Positions 24,428-36,000 of a DNA stretch of 64,000 nucleotides are shown piece by piece. The notes below the pieces were generated by a model. The model ran no database searches and was not told the DNA's origin. It was given only the letters and a program-made list of their open reading frames with translations. Each line of letters opens with the position of its first letter. Within the stretch, counting starts at the first letter, position 1. The DNA is from Eucommia ulmoides. Lineage: Eukaryota; Streptophyta; Magnoliopsida; Garryales; Eucommiaceae. The DNA is taken from contig CM028335.1 in NCBI GenBank assembly GCA_016647705.1, positions 3,157,501 through 3,221,500 of the forward strand. The letters run 5' to 3'. Both the position numbers and the translations under genes were made by a program.

Positions 24428-25126
24428 AAATAATTTAAACTTCAAAAGAAAAATAAAAAATCTAAAATGCATTTGATAGTGCAGTGATAATTTCTTAGTA
24501 TTATCTATATAATTAATCCCTTAATTAAAAAAAAAAATCATAAAAAATGGGCGGAGATTAGATCCAACGGTCTTCATTGATATCTATTAAAAAAAATTAC
24601 TTTTTAGTTTTTGGAGGAAAAAAAATACTAAAACTCATGTTTTTTATTTTATTTTTAAAATTAAATATTTTTCTTAAAATAAATTACCAAACAGTGTCGT
24701 AAGCGCCAACTCTTTGAATTTTATAATTATACAATTAAAAATGACTAATTGGATTAATCAGAACTCTTAAATCTTTAAACAAAAGTAAGGAGTTGGCTAC
24801 CAGTTTCGAGCAAAAACCGGCAGTAATCATTTGTGCAAAAAATCCAGTGGGCCTAATTCACTCTCAAAAGACGCCTTGAAAGATGAGAATTGTCCTAGGC
24901 TTTATCTCTAACTCATTAGATTTTATATAGTATCATAGTCGAGCCTTTGGTCTGATGTTGGGTGTGTTGAATTCCACATTGATGTTGCCCCCTTCCCCGC
25001 AGTGGTTTGTCAAAGTCCACCTTGAGCGTAAGGGGGCATGTTGAATGCCACATCGATGTTAAGTCCCCTAATATCCGTTCACAGTGGTTTATCAAAATCC
25101 ACCCTACTCATGAGAAAGTGTGTTGA

Positions 25127-25168
25127 ATCCCACATCGCTTGTGCTACCTGATCCTGAGCTATATATAA
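25127..25168 (+). promoter_or_regulatory. snRNA-type promoter motif pair, copy 1
   Basis: USE match ATCCCACATCG (25127-25137) and TATATATAA (25160-25168) are 22 bp apart. In plant snRNA genes short USE-TATA spacing goes with Pol III types (U6, U3) and wider spacing with Pol II types. No recognisable snRNA starts about 25 bp downstream. Confidence 0.45.
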
Positions 25169-25447
25169 AGCGTAGGACAAACCTCATCTTTCAAGGCGTC
25201 TTTTGAGAGTGAGTTAGGCCTATTGCATTTCTACACGGTACCAGAACCAAGACTCTTATCTGATGTTGGGTGTGTTGAATCCCACATCGATGTTAGGCCC
25301 CCTGATATCCGTTCACACTGGTTTGTGAAAAGTTCACCTTACGGGTGAGGAGGCATGTTGAATCCCACATCAATATTAGACCCTTTCTCTGATATTCATT
25401 CGCAATAGTTCGACAAAGTCCACGCTACGCGTAAGGGGGTGTGTTGA

Positions 25448-25490
25448 ATCCCACATCACTTTGTGCTACCTGATCCTGAGCTATATATAA
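25448..25490 (+). promoter_or_regulatory. snRNA-type promoter motif pair, copy 2
   Basis: ATCCCACATCA (one mismatch to the USE) at 25448-25458 and TATATATAA at 25482-25490, 23 bp apart. It lies in the same repeat context as copy 1. Confidence 0.4.
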
Positions 25491-25560
25491 GCCTAAAGGC
25501 AATCCTCATCTTACAAGATATCTTTTGAAAGTGAGTTAAGCCCATTGAATTTCTACAATT

Positions 25561-26284
25561 CAAGATTGACAGTCCAACAGATAAAAAGTTACACAAAACT
25601 AGTGAGCATAGAACAATTGATAAAGAAAGATGTTCAGGAAGCTACGGGAAGATCTGGATTTCATCCCAACATATTGCTTAACAACTAAGATAATCAAAGA
25701 TTAAAATCTAAACTAGATCATCAATTATAATAATGGCCAACACTTGTTCTTAAAGCTTAATAGGTCACCTACACATTCCTTTCTGCACATGGAACATGTG
25801 GTATTCTACTTACTATGGCAACACTAAATATGTTCACACTTTTGGACCCCCCCACAACCAGTAAAAGATGAAGCTCAACAATGGAGACACATTAATCAAA
25901 CCAACTTTATGATGAAATCAGTACATGTATTGAATATCCACCATGTATATGCATGCTCACTTGAAAATGGAGGACATTTTATAAATAAATTATGTACTTT
26001 TCATACAACTACTTACTACTCAGCTTTCGTCCTTCCCTCTCCCTCTGCAGTTACAAAAACTGTACACGTTGATATTCGAGTTGTACCTGTTAAGATCGTT
26101 GAATAACATAAAATTAATGCAAAAAAGAACAAAGTAGACCAGGGTTTGTTATTGCAGATAATGAATATTAATCAAATTAAACTTTGCAATTGACATAATT
26201 AACTCAGATAACATGACGCTAATATATCGTATCAAATGTTATGTTTAAGTAATATATAACATAAATTTATTTTTATTTTTTTTA
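25561..26284. other. Intergenic region without recognised features
   Basis: Ordinary mixed-composition DNA. A 65-codon open frame near 25909 has no family resemblance I recognise and is not called. Confidence 0.4.
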
Positions 26285-26505
26285 GTTTCAAGGTAAGGTA
26301 TGTTCAGGACAACTTATACGCACATCGACTAATCACCTAACCAGACGATCTTAAGGACATACTTTCCTATATCAATCTCGTGCATTCATGATTAAATTCA
26401 AGATTCAATTCCCGGAGTACTCTCCAAGGGAGTTGAACCCTGGTTGACAAGGAAATGAGACACATCCCCTTACCAACCGGACTAACACCAATAGGTAATA
26501 TATAA
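26285..26505 (-). mobile_element. tRNA-derived SINE
   Basis: On the minus strand the head has an A-box-like TTAGTCCGGTTGGTAAGG (near 26485) and a B box GGGTTCAACTCCC (near 26435), about 37 bp apart as in a tRNA. A non-tRNA body runs to about 26285. Confidence 0.55.
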
Positions 26506-27013
26506 CATCAATAATATGTATATAAGGGTAAAATTGGCAATACATAATTCAAGATCACTTCTGGATACGCTATCCAAACAATAACATTAACATTTAGATA
26601 GATTTTCACAAACAGCACGTGCATACACCAATTTGCATTATGGCCTGATTCCAGCACCAGCACTTTTCACAGACAACACTTCTGGCAAAAAACTACAACT
26701 TGGGTCGAACTACCACTTTTATAGGCAAAACCTAAAAGTCTATTTTACCCTTAATAACGAGTGGTTCTTAATCATTAAACCACAATGCGATATAAAAATA
26801 TGTTTCGGACTTCAAGTTAGAGAATCATTTTCTATGTTGTGAGCAAAACTGAATTGTGTTAAGAACACAGTAAAAGAAGACAGTTTTACCGACCGTTCCA
26901 TAAAATTTACGTCAGGTTGAGCCGTAGAGTCTCCATGAATTTGATGACCCCAGCTCGAAGAACGTCTCGATATTTGTTATAAAAACAAAAGCAATCGTTG
27001 AGAGAATGCGTTT

Positions 27014-30000
27014 TTATGCATCTCGAATAACCTCTTTTAGAGAGATAATATCATCGCGTGGATGAGCATCTTCAACCCGAACTTCTACCTCATCTCCGAT
27101 ATGTACCCCTACAGAAACCCAAGCAGAAGCTTGGAATCCTATCTGCAAACAGTCAAATATTCATTAATGATCTGATTTATTAGCTTAACCGAAAACATGC
27201 ATATAACAGAATTCAACTTTGATATAAAACTTGGAACCAGAGTAAGATCTAAACAATATTTATCAAATTGATTTTAATGGAAGCTAAAAGAACTAAGGTA
27301 GTGTTTGGATACAAGGAATTGGAGCCTTGGAATTGGAACTAGGGATGTCAACAGTTCAATTTTTGGCCGGTTTCACTAGAACCCAAAACCAAAACAGTTA
27401 ACCGAAACCGCGGGTTTTTAAGAAAATGGTTTTAAAACTGAACAAAACTTAAACTGCTTTCTATTGATTCCTACGGATTGGATCAAAAACCATTCTTGAA
27501 TGAGGTATTCAACTCCAGGGATGAATCGAAAAATCAATCTTTATTGGTTCTACCTCCTATTTTTTCTGAAGAGAATGAATCTTTTTATCGAAGAAAAAAC
27601 TGGGTCCGGATCTCCTGCGGGAATGATTTGGAAGATCCAAAACCAAAAAGAGTGGTATGTGCTAGCAACAACATAATGGAGGCAGTCAATCAATATAGAT
27701 TGATCCAAAATCTGATTCAAATCCAATATAGCACCTATGGGTACATAAGAAATGTATTGAATCGATTCTTTTTAATGAATAGATCCGATCGCAACTGCAA
27801 ATATGGAATTCAAAGGGATCAAAATCAAATAGGAAAGGATACTCGGAATCATAGAACGATAATGAAATATAGGATCAACCCACATTTATCGAATTTCAAA
27901 AAGAGTCAGAAGAAATGGTTCTATCCTCTTATTTCTCGAACCGAGAGATCCATGCATCGGGATCCTGATGCATATAGATACAAATGGTCCAATGGAAGCA
28001 AGAATTTCCAGGAACATTTGGAACATTTCGTTTCTGAGCAGAAGAGCTGTTTTCAAGTAGTGTTCGATCGATTAGGTATTAATCAATATTCGATTGATTG
28101 GTCTGAGGTTATCAACAAAAAAGAGTTGTCTAAGCCACTTCGTTTCTTTTTGTCCAAGTTCTTTTTCTTTTTGTCTAAAGGTCTTCAAATGGTTTTGGCC
28201 GGTTTCACTAGAACCCAAAACCAAAACAGTTAACCGAAACCGCGGGTTTTTAAGAAAATGGTTTTAAAACTGAACAAAACTAAAACTGCAAAAACGTTAA
28301 GGTTTTTTAATTTTATATAAAACCAAAACTAAAATCAAAACCGCGAACCGTTATTTTTTATATAAAATACCGGAAGAAACTTTGAAAATACTCATACATT
28401 TATATACACTAAAAGTCAAAATGTAAATAAATAAAAAAATGAGGGAAATATGTATAATAAACGTATATCTAAAACACCGGTTACGCTGTTCGGTTTCACG
28501 GTTACTATCCTAGAACCAAAACCGCTTCGATTTTCAATGCCGAAAGCAAAATCGTAACCAAAACCATTTAATCGGTTTTAAAAGCGAATTGTTCAGTTCG
28601 GTTACCCATTGGTTCGGGTTAAATTGTCATCCCTAATTGGAATTAATTAGAAATTTTCAGATTGTTGCACTGGTTCATTTCTAATTCCAATTCCATGAAA
28701 CCAAACACTAGGTAAGAGAAATCAAAAGTTGTACAGAGGAAGGTGATTTCAGAGTTTTCAAATAATTTAGACTCCATTTGGTAGGGCTTTTTCAAGTACT
28801 TTAAGCCAAAGAAAGAAAAACAATTCATTTTAAAAGTAATGTTTGTTTAAAAGGCAAAATATAATTATGTTTTGTTTCTTCGATTTTTATATTTTAAGAC
28901 ATAGAAGGACTAAGACGTCTCTACTCAAAATTTCTCAACCACATGAAATTCTTTTAGATTAAGAGTTATTTATATGGATAATAGTAATACTAAAATATCA
29001 TATCTTTGTTATCAAACACAATTTTCATTTTTGCTTTCGCTAAAAAGAACCTTTTTGTTCAATTAATTTTTTTATTATAAAAAGTACTTTAAAAACAAAA
29101 ACAAAAAAGAGTAAATTAATTTCATGTCCTTTTTTACACTACACTTTCTAATCTTTGTCTCACAAATTTTTAGCCTTAATTTGTAGTACTTTTTTAGTAT
29201 TTTAGTTGATCATAGCTAAAAAAATACTAATCAGTGTTATGAAGTGGACCACCACCGTCAATCGCCGCCAGCCATAACCATCATCTACCACCACCGTTTT
29301 TTGTAACTAAAATATTGTTCAGTGATTTTAGTTACAACAATAGTAAAAAATGTGTAAATTTAAGATTGGTCTACAAATTGCCCTTTAAAAAAGTTACCAA
29401 AGGGTGCCTTAGTGAATATATGGGAAAGAGCAGTCAAAAAAAAAAGAGTAAAGTTTATATCTGTTACCTCCGTTAACATTAAAGCTGCTACCCGGTCTTT
29501 GACGAATCTAAGGGTTAAAGCACGAAATTTTTTCCCCTTGGGCTGCCTTCTTAGATATTCTATTATCCAGTAACGGAGACTGCTGTTACAGAGCTTCCTC
29601 ACAAGCCTTACGTTCATGTTTACTATAGCTGCCATACCTTCTAGCTGACCCGCCGAGAAAGGAAAAGAATCACCTCTAAGAAATGCTTTCACCTACATTT
29701 ACATGCATCCGAATATTTACATGTCAAACTTCCATCTTGTGGCAAAGGACACTAGTGCAATTGGAAAGCATGTTGTTGTCAACCTTATTCAATCAAATAC
29801 TTTGTAGAATCCTAAGCTTTTGGAAAATTCAAACAACTTTGTTACATCACAGTTGACCAAGGGCCTTGCCCAGCAGTAGAGCTGTTCATGGGCCGGGCTG
29901 GGAGGGACTTTACTTGGGAATTACAAGATTATTCAAAGCTCAAGACCGGTCCGGTTCGGTTCCAGTCCAGTCTTCGGGACCGACTTCCTAGCACAAGCCG

Positions 30001-33000
30001 CCCTCTACTAAAAAAGCAAGGCCCAAGCCCGGACATGTTATTTTTTCATATGAATCAAAAACAATTATTTCCATGCCAAAAATACATTTTTTCATAATAT
30101 ACAAAAATTCAAGCTTAATCAAATATCACTATTGATCAGTTCACTTCCATGCAAAATACATTCAATTCTATTAATTAAAGTTCATCCAACCAAAAATCAA
30201 TAAACAAAAATAATGTATATGAGAGGAGGGTTTGTTGTTTAAGTATTATTAATTTTTTATTTTGACTATTTATATATAATATCTATTATTTAGTTATATA
30301 TGTAATTTATTTTTAATTAATATTAAATGGTCAGGCCAGGGCTAAACATAAAAACTAAGGCCCTAGCTCGTCCCTAAATATTGATGGATCTAAAATTCAA
30401 GTCCCTAACCCAACCATTGGACGGGACCCAAACTCTCAGCCCAAGCCCGAAAATTGAGCAATGGGCCGGGCAGGTTGGGTTAGCCTCCATGCCCATGAAC
30501 ACATCTACCAAGCGGTCATGTACTCATTTTGTCATATGAGAGGCAGGGAGTTCAAACCTCGGCTAGTGTGAGGATATTATGGTAGAATGTGATAAAATTG
30601 TCGTTAGTTGCTCTCACAAACCGCTTAGCGGATCCCATCCCCCATCCCCTAGGAGTAGACTAGAATATCGCTTGTAGTAGTAGTAGTAGTAATAATAATA
30701 ATAATAATTTAAAAAAAAAAGAACTTAGATATATCACAGTCGGTGAAAAACTTTTAACGAGAAATCCATAAAACATTTTTTCTTATTAAAATCAAAAGAC
30801 TTACTTGATAATGAGCAGCAAGATCCATATATCTACGGATAGGAGATGTAAACTGAACATAACCAGGAAGACCTAAAATCCCATGGCGTACAGGACTCCT
30901 AAAATCCATCTCCGCAGCACGTAATATCTTAACAATAGCAGAGCTCCTTACAGGTCCCTCAGGAAGATGGGCAAAGGCAGCTGGGTCTATATTTGATTGG
31001 GGCTGACCTCTGTAGGGTAAAGGAATGTTATTGTGAGCACCAAAAGTAGCTATGACTTCCCCACAGAGGATCATCATCTCCGAGACAAGACGCATTGCAG
31101 GGTCTGCCTGGTTTTCAACATAGAGCTTGATCAATGGCTCTGGATCATCTGGATTAGCCACTTTGATTCGAGTTTCGATGTTTGCAGTGTCAATCGCACC
31201 CTACACAATGCATGAATACTTAATTTCATGGATAAAGATCTTTCAAGGGGACTGCCAACGATGAATAAAGGTCAAACAAATATATCAAGCCTGTCTATGG
31301 GAAATGAGAATTTCCTCAATTCTTCGGAATTCACATAAAGAGAAACGAGAGTCAAAACCCATCCAGCACAATTAAATCTATAGAATGCGTAGACTATATA
31401 CAACAATTACATATATACTATGATTGTGGACAATCTGCTTTGAAGTTTGAGTTTAACCTGCTGTCGACGCCAATTCAACCGGAGTGTTGCAGCCTCAGAA
31501 AGAATTCTTAGTTCAGCCTCCTCTTCCAGGTTCAGATGAAGGAGCTCTGACGCACTCTCATATGTCAGCATATAAGTTGGCTTGATAATTGAGTTCTCAA
31601 CTGTGTATTCTGCAATGCTATAATATCCATTGAAAAGTTAAAACTACTTTATGAAAGATCCTTCTCCACAATGATGATGAAAAAGATGATGCACGAAGAG
31701 ATGCACATCATCATAGTTCCTTTTCAGCAACTCAGATACGCATTAGGAAACAGGCACTTATTCATTCATTGACTGCATACTGCAATAAGATAGAAAAGGC
31801 ATTCTATAGAAGACTCTTTATCTGCCTTTTGCTGTTTTCCGAATAAAACCTCCTTTCCCTTGTACTTCAATGAGACTTGTTAAGCTTAAGCTTTACTAAG
31901 GAAGTAGCTAAAATTATTTTAAAACAAAAAATACAGTTGCATTCATGAAACGCTATAGAAAAACCAAATACTTCTTGGGAATATACTGTCTGAAATGACT
32001 GGATATAATCGAGAATTAGCTTGCTTTTGATATATGTATACAATTACACATTATAAAGTAAAAGATTGTTTTTCCAAAAAAAGAACAGTTTAAATTCAAT
32101 CTTATTTAGTAGTCCTCATTTCTACGCACAATTTTTAATCCTTTTACCATCTCCCTACACTTTCTCTCTAAAAAGTCATCTATTTCCAGTGATTTGGATT
32201 TCTCAATCACATAAAAACTACATTGTTTTGAACATGCAGTGCCTTTATGATTGGCTAACAAAATAGCATTTTAGTAGCCATACAACATTTGTGTTTAAAA
32301 CGTTATTCATTTACCTGCCATCAGAACGCAGCACAACTGAAACTGTAACAGCTTTACAAAGTTTTCCTTGCTTCAGGCTCATGCCCTCCATGGCTAGTTG
32401 CTCAGGAAACATTGGATAAGTGGCAGTAGGCAAAAACACAGAAGTGCTTCTCCTCAATGCCTCTCTGCACAGGGGGAATTATATTAAAATTGCCTAAAAA
32501 CAAAGTCCCAACTCACAACCCTACATGTTCTGGAAAGTTGAAAACCTGTCTATCATGCTCCCAGGTTTAAGTAAGCTAGTGGGATCTGCAACATGTATCC
32601 AAATTTTAATCCGACCATCCTGCAACCTCGTTGCACTCAGCGCGTCATCGAGCTGCATATGCTCTTGGTTATTAGCAAATTGAAAGGAACAGCTCCCAAA
32701 CAGATGAAATACAGGGATTCAGGAGCATAAACTTCCATCTAATTAAAGGCATAGATCTGTTCATTTACCTCATCAGCTTCATCAACATCAATAGCATAGA
32801 CCTTCAGATGAGTAAGATCTATCCTGTCGCTCTAAACGCAAATCAAAGGAAACAAACATGCAACATTAAGAATTTCAACACATCTACAAATAGCATCGAA
32901 TATAAGTACATCTTCATATATAGGAATATTTATATATCAATCAAATGGGCATAACTAAGACAGGAACATAAAGCAATCTCACCTCATCCATGTCAGATGA

Positions 33001-36000
33001 CTCGGATAGAAGACTTTCAGCAGCAGATAAGATCTCGTTTGAATAATCAGTACGAATGTTTAACTTCAATACATCGAGATTGACATGTACTGGGAAATAA
33101 CCAATATTTATGAGAAGATTTATTGCTGACGATGCTGCTTTTGCATGCCCCATAGCCTTCAGGATCTGACAAATAGGAAAAAATTATATCACAAACTTCT
33201 CATTTTCTTCCCCCTTTCTTACACAAGATTTGACAGGTTGAAGTCTACAGTTGATACATTGATGTGCATGCAGAGTAGGCGATTAACATTGTCATTTAGG
33301 AAACCAAGCGGAACCACAAGATAAATTTCAATCACATTAGCAATAAAAGCCAGAAAGGTCAGTCAAAAAAGTTACCGCTCCTGCTGTTTTCCTTTGGTCA
33401 TCATTTTTACAAGCATCAACAGCATAAGCTTCAAGAGATTCAATTTTATGCCAAGTTTTGTCTTCAACCTTCCATGAAGATTTGCTAGGTTTGGCATGTG
33501 GAGGCTTTGCCTTGGCAGATTTCAGTAATTGCACAAACTCCTCAAATTCCTTATCAGCGGCCTCTTTAGCAAGCTTGCGGCGTAGAAGTTCTTCCACCTA
33601 GTGTTTGGATAGATGGAATTCAAGGAGCATTATGCATTAGCCAGCAACCAAGTAAACATGCAGCAATGTACTTCTATTTTCATTTTTTGTCTGATTGTCA
33701 TGTATGCAAGAGCGTTTTGCTCTACTCCAAGTTTCACTAGCAAGCAAGAAGAAACATAAAGAAAGGTAATGCTTCAATACATTAAACGGCCTGAACCTTT
33801 AGAAAAATGGCAGCCCAGTACACGAAGACTCCCGCCATTACAGGGTCTGAGGAGGGTCAGACGTACGCAGCCTTACCTCTGCATACAGAGAGGTTGTTTC
33901 CAAGATTTGAACCCGGAACCTCCAGACCACAACAGAGCAACCTTACCGTTGTACCCAAAGCTCACCCACAGGCATGAACCTTTATACATGTGCTAAAAAA
34001 GGAGTAAATAGTAACTATCAACAAAACTATAACCAAACCTTCGCCACAATCTCCAAGCCTTAAACTAAGCATATAAAATTGGCAGTATCAAGCATTTTGA
34101 AATTCATTAGGAATTGGAATTATTAATCCTTTACTTTGAGCTTTGACAGTGAAAATCTTATTACAAAAAGGGAGAAAAAGACTGCTTCACATCCGACAAG
34201 CACGTTGAAATCTTAGACACACAATTACATGCATGCAGACATATATACATGTTTAAAATACCAAACTAAGGGCTCCCTGATTAAATCCAGCCCATGCAGG
34301 ACACCAACATTAGTGAAACCAAAAATTGCAATTGTCTTTCCACCATCTTAAAAAGAGGGGAGCAATTGGAAAATTAAAATTCATACCTGACCAGTAGGTC
34401 GAGGCCCATAAACAGAATAGGGACCTTTATTCTCTAGCAATGTGAAGTAAATTTCATCATTTGATAGCAATAGATGGGCACAATAACTCTCAAGAGGCTC
34501 CGCACTACCAAAAATCATCTGTTCGAAGAACCTACTGTCATTAGACCAACAATGAGATATAAATATGACAATTGGGACATTATACCTCAGCTAGCTCTTT
34601 AACGGTTACTGATTTGTTCTTTTCAAGAAGCTCAATCCAAGCATATTCAAGCAGTGTCGGATCCTGCAGCAATTCATGAATACCATATATTCATCTTTAC
34701 ACAGATTAAAAAAAGAAAAAGAAAAAGTTCCATATTTTGCAATCTATTCAGTATTCACACATCAAGAAAAACCGACCAAGTTATTTTGAGCTTTCTGGAT
34801 GAAGTCTGATATCTCTGTGTAATCGAAATTCTCCACACCAGGAACGACAAAAGTGATTTGTTGTGGTTTAATGGAAGTCGAGACCCCATTCTGGATCAAG
34901 GGAAGAGAACAATCAGATGGCTGAACATCTCCCAATGGTTAAGCAACCGAACGGAAAAAAAAACATGTTCGGAACCTTGAAACCCATTTCACAAGTCATA
35001 TAGCCATTTTTTGGTTGGTATTAGAACCTGATCAGAGACCATCCAATTCTTTTTGCCATCGGGCCTCTGAGCTACTGCTAACAATACCCTTTCCGAGTCT
35101 TTCTTAAACTCGAGCAGCAACCCTTTTTGTAGTGCACGCTTTTCCAGTTTATCGTCTAGAAGCTGCCCACTGCTGTTTACTTCCAATCTACAAAGTGATT
35201 CAATGACATGTAACTATGTATTGTATTATTGTAGAATGTCAAATACATGGAGTCTCAAATAAAGATAGACGGGAAGAAGTACAAAATGAAAGGTAGCATG
35301 CTCTCCGGCAACTAGTTCCTTCATGATTCATGAAGTGATACGTTGAAGTACTGTACTAAAGCACAGATCCCTTTATGTGATGGCAACTACTTGGTTCTAA
35401 ATGCCTAGGCTCTTGGAGGAATGTTTGGACCTTCTTTGCAATATGAGTGACATTTTTCAGGGGAAGTTGCCATGACAAAATCATGGTAACAGACCACAAT
35501 TTTTTCAGATTGTTTTGTTTAGAGAGTAATTACAGGTTCCCTAGTTTATTTTAGATGCCTAAGTTCTTATTTACGGTATTTTAAAATCTACAGCAGAGGT
35601 CATAATCATCTCTTTAAAGTTGGTGAATATAAAACTGATGTTGCAGCCTCAGCACTCGGTTATGCAACTTAAAAAAAATCGTGCTAAAATCACCAGTGCA
35701 AGTTAAGATGCATGCCTTTTTTCTCAGTGTGAAACTTTTGTTATTTATGAATGTCAAGATCCTTTACTTCTTAGCAAATCCCTTTAACGAATTTCAAGAT
35801 CGTGTACTTATTAGAATTCTGAACCATAAGTTTTTTCTGAAGTTCAATTTTTATAATTTTCCTGAACCACCCACTTTTTTTGGCACCAAATAACGGATGA
35901 AAGAAGAAAATTTGAAAATAGTAACCTTCTTTCTGGATGTATTCAGTTCCGGACATATGCACGACGTGTCGTTCATCTCTCTTGCAACCATCTTCTAGAG

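Larger units (their letters stand above)
24848..25560. repeat. Dispersed repeat with USE/TATA motifs and inverted arms
   Basis: The segment repeats TTGAATCCCACATCG or close variants about six times (near 24967, 25044, 25124, 25275, 25360, 25444). A ~58-bp arm at 24848-24905 is the near reverse complement of 25165-25222, marked by CTCTCAAAAGACGCCTTGAA on one side. A direct third copy of the arm, more diverged, is at 25491-25545. Related DNA lies at 61772-62045. ATCCCACATCG matches the plant snRNA upstream element RTCCCACATCG. No known snRNA follows. Confidence 0.55.
27340..28635. mobile_element. hAT MITE carrying a plastid DNA insert
   Basis: The ends read TAGGGATGTCAA and, reversed, TAGGGATGACAA. 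The flanks ATTGGAAC (27332-27339) and ATTGGAAT (28636-28643) are a 7/8-match 8-bp duplication, as expected for hAT. Without the plastid insert and the duplicated 97 bp, the element would be about 464 bp. The interior is rich in AACCGAAACCG/CGGTTT motifs. Confidence 0.7.
27299..28710. mobile_element. Outer TIR element in RNR1 intron 13
   Basis: TAGTGTTTGG at 27299-27308 is matched by its complement CCAAACACTA at 28701-28710. Further inward, AATTGGA-rich arms face each other (27316-27340 and 28636-28695). The ends resemble Tourist-type GTGTTTGG termini; a target duplication was not resolved. It contains the hAT MITE at 27340-28635. Confidence 0.5.

Noticed and set aside
24848..25560. CRISPR-like or U-snRNA gene array
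   Set aside because: The repeats are irregularly spaced in a nuclear plant sequence, and no U1, U2, U3, U4, U5 or U6 core sequence follows the USE/TATA motifs.
27478..28233. A functional nuclear ycf2-derived gene
   Set aside because: It lacks the start, the end and most of the protein, has no promoter or transit peptide, and its C-terminal end is MITE sequence.
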